A stretch of 14,852 nt of DNA from the NCBI GenBank assembly GCA_900538885.1, contig UQAI01000035.1, forward strand, positions 1 to 14,852, given 5' to 3'. The translations under genes and the position numbers were made by a program. Source of the stretch: an uncultured Mollicutes bacterium. GTDB taxonomy: Bacteria; Bacillota_I; Bacilli_A; ML615J-28; CAG-313. Positions 13,718 through 14,852 of the stretch are shown here, piece by piece. Under the pieces are notes generated by a model. That model had not been told where the DNA came from and did not search any database. It saw only the letters and a program-made list of their open reading frames with translations. The stretch's first letter is position 1, and each line of letters starts with the position of its first letter.

Positions 13718-14672
13718 TCACAAATACATAGTATTTTGGTTTTCTTTTGCCATAGATATAATCACCATTTTTCCATTCAAAAAACAAATAGTTATGATTA
13801 TCCTTATGTATTATTTTATAATTACTTGAGGTAAAATCATAAACGTTATCTATCACTCTTCCTTTGGTCCAGTGTAAATTATTTGTTATTGTACCATCAA
13901 TAGTTTCACAAATTACTGTTCCATCTTTAATAAAGATAATCTTGGTAAGATATAATTCTTCTTTATTTTTTGGTGTAAAATTTAAATCTATTTCATCTAC
14001 ATATGCTACTGCTTCATAAGTACCTATTACATCATCATCCATTTCAAAGATATAATTAACGTCATCTTTATTTTTTATTTCATCTTTTGTATATTCTATG
14101 TGATTGACATTTTTATATTTTACGACTTTGCCTACATTACCATTTAAGTCTATAACATATAACATTAATTGATTGTTTTTAACTTCATATTTGTGATAAA
14201 CATCATCAATTTTTAAATAGCCTTTGGTCCAATTTTCAAATACCCAGTAACCTTGACCATTAGGTAAAAAATATATTTCATTAAATGGAAATTCATTGTC
14301 ATTTATTATTTCCCACTTACCAATTACGCTTTCATCATTGATAAATTCTTTATTTACTGTGCTCTTATTTTCTTCAGTTATCATTTCTAGTTTATTAATA
14401 TTTTGTTCTATTGTACTAATTTGATCTTTTAATTTAATAATTTTTTCTTTAATTGTCTCTACATTTAGTTTTTTTATTTCTTTAAGTGAAAAGCCTAATT
14501 CTTTAAACATTAAAATTTCAAGTAATCTAGTACAATTTGTTTTATCATAATATCTATATCCTGTGAATTTATCAACATATATAGGTTCTAATAAACCTTC
14601 TTTTTCATAAAACCTAATTGTTTTTACACTTACACTACATATTTTTGAAAGTTCACCTATCCGAAAATACAC
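13710..14672 (-). CDS. MerR-family regulator with duplicated C-terminal domain
   Basis: The 320-residue product starts with a MerR DNA-binding domain (residues 1-70: IGELSKICSVSVKTIRFYEKEGLL, then GYRYYD and FKELGFSLKEIKKL) and a dimerising coiled coil (74-103). The rest is a beta-rich region built from two related units: one begins GKWEIIN (118) with WTKG at 148-151, the other GTYEAV (217) with WTKG at 268-271 and FFEWKNGDY ending in KPKYYV. I recall the FFEWK-GDY/KPKYYV pattern from Bacillus proteins of unknown function, so it is probably the effector-sensing part. The start is GTG (14670-14672) with AGGAGG (14683-14688) at spacing 10. Its last codons overlap the winged-helix remnant. A MerR-type promoter upstream suggests autoregulation. 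Confidence 0.9.
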   Translation of the reverse strand: MYFRIGELSKICSVSVKTIRFYEKEGLLEPIYVDKFTGYRYYDKTNCTRLLEILMFKELGFSLKEIKKLNVETIKEKIIKLKDQISTIEQNINKLEMITEENKSTVNKEFINDESVIGKWEIINDNEFPFNEIYFLPNGQGYWVFENWTKGYLKIDDVYHKYEVKNNQLMLYVIDLNGNVGKVVKYKNVNHIEYTKDEIKNKDDVNYIFEMDDDVIGTYEAVAYVDEIDLNFTPKNKEELYLTKIIFIKDGTVICETIDGTITNNLHWTKGRVIDNVYDFTSSNYKIIHKDNHNYLFFEWKNGDYIYGKRKPKYYVFVKK

Positions 14673-14705
14673 TGTTATTATTCCTCCTATTTATGTTATA
14701 ACTAA

Positions 14706-14736
14706 ATTATATCATTACCCTAAAGGGGAGAGTCAA
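14706..14736 (-). promoter_or_regulatory. MerR-type promoter with 19-bp spacer
   Basis: On the minus strand, TTGACT (14731-14736) and TATAAT (14706-14711) are 19 bases apart, the overlong spacing that MerR proteins correct by twisting DNA. The spacer holds the dyad CCCTTTAGGG, similar in style to the CTCCCC/GGGGAG operators of multidrug-type MerR regulators. The gene it drives is the MerR gene itself. Confidence 0.82.
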
Positions 14737-14784
14737 GGATAATGTATTAGTTTGTTTATTTACAAGTTAGTTTATCTAGAACAA

Positions 14785-14806
14785 AGTTAGAGTTATTACT
14801 CTAACT
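14785..14806 (-). terminator. Hairpin near the right edge, probable terminator
   Basis: AGTTAGAGT (14785-14793) and ACTCTAACT (14798-14806) form a perfect 9-bp stem with a four-base loop. On the minus strand a modest T-rich tract (TTTGTTCT) follows. It probably ends a gene entering from beyond 14852; one minus-strand frame from the edge reaches a TAA at 14826-14828, but eight codons are too few to call. Confidence 0.5.
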
Positions 14807-14852
14807 CAAACACTTAATGTTTCTTTTAAAAGACAATACTTTCACCAAGTAT

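Noticed and set aside
14826..14852. 3' end of a minus-strand gene entering from the right edge
   Set aside because: Only eight codons (ending IVF and TAA) are in the window, and another frame is also open; used only as a hint for the hairpin at 14785-14806.

Overview
The window is a strongly AT-rich stretch of about 14.9 kb that looks chromosomal. Genes are tightly packed, Shine-Dalgarno sites are strong (AAGGAG/AGGAGG) and promoters are sigma-A-like. I infer a low-GC Gram-positive host (Bacilli/Erysipelotrichia-like, possibly an uncultured gut lineage). TGA works as a real stop (ends of the genes at 373 and 3080) and tryptophan is written TGG, so the Mycoplasma/Spiroplasma code does not apply. 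Almost everything lies on the minus strand; only the genes at 7036 and 9274 are on the plus strand. I see no tRNA, rRNA, transposase, phage gene or CRISPR array.

Region 1 (1-4384, minus) is a six-gene run in the order zinc-ribbon membrane protein, XRE-type HTH membrane protein, TIM-barrel sugar-phosphate isomerase, HAD phosphatase, TPR protein, and two-TM zinc-ribbon protein. Neighbours overlap or lie 1-4 bases apart. The run starts at a promoter near 4330 and ends in a long hairpin terminator at 22-66.

Region 2 (4392-6929, minus) holds an unrecognised two-TM protein with its own promoter and a striking upstream direct repeat. Upstream of it is a pair made of a phasin-like helical protein and an AarF/UbiB-family atypical kinase.

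Region 3 (6901-9220) opens with a nearly mirror-symmetric divergent promoter carrying two matching operator-like palindromes. It drives the phasin-UbiB pair leftward and an unrecognised 78-residue protein rightward. That small gene collides tail-to-tail with a TetR-family regulator, which lies downstream of a class-3-like aldehyde dehydrogenase in one transcript.

Region 4 (9199-9970) is a single plus-strand HAD phosphatase of the phosphoglycolate-phosphatase type, with a consensus promoter and a shared bidirectional terminator.

Region 5 (9971-13193, minus) has a nitrilase-family amidase followed by a low-molecular-weight tyrosine phosphatase, then a two-domain SGNH esterase followed by an Sfp-type phosphopantetheinyl transferase.

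Region 6 (13319-14852, minus) contains a MerR regulator with a duplicated C-terminal beta-rich domain and a textbook 19-bp-spacer promoter. Directly downstream is a decapitated winged-helix gene remnant that keeps its terminator. At the right edge is a hairpin, probably the terminator of a gene outside the window.

I did not find a clear defence system or mobile element. The most interesting signals are the mirrored operator at 6901-7011, the small orphan gene it controls, the direct repeat at 4905-4933, and the HTH/zinc-ribbon membrane operon.
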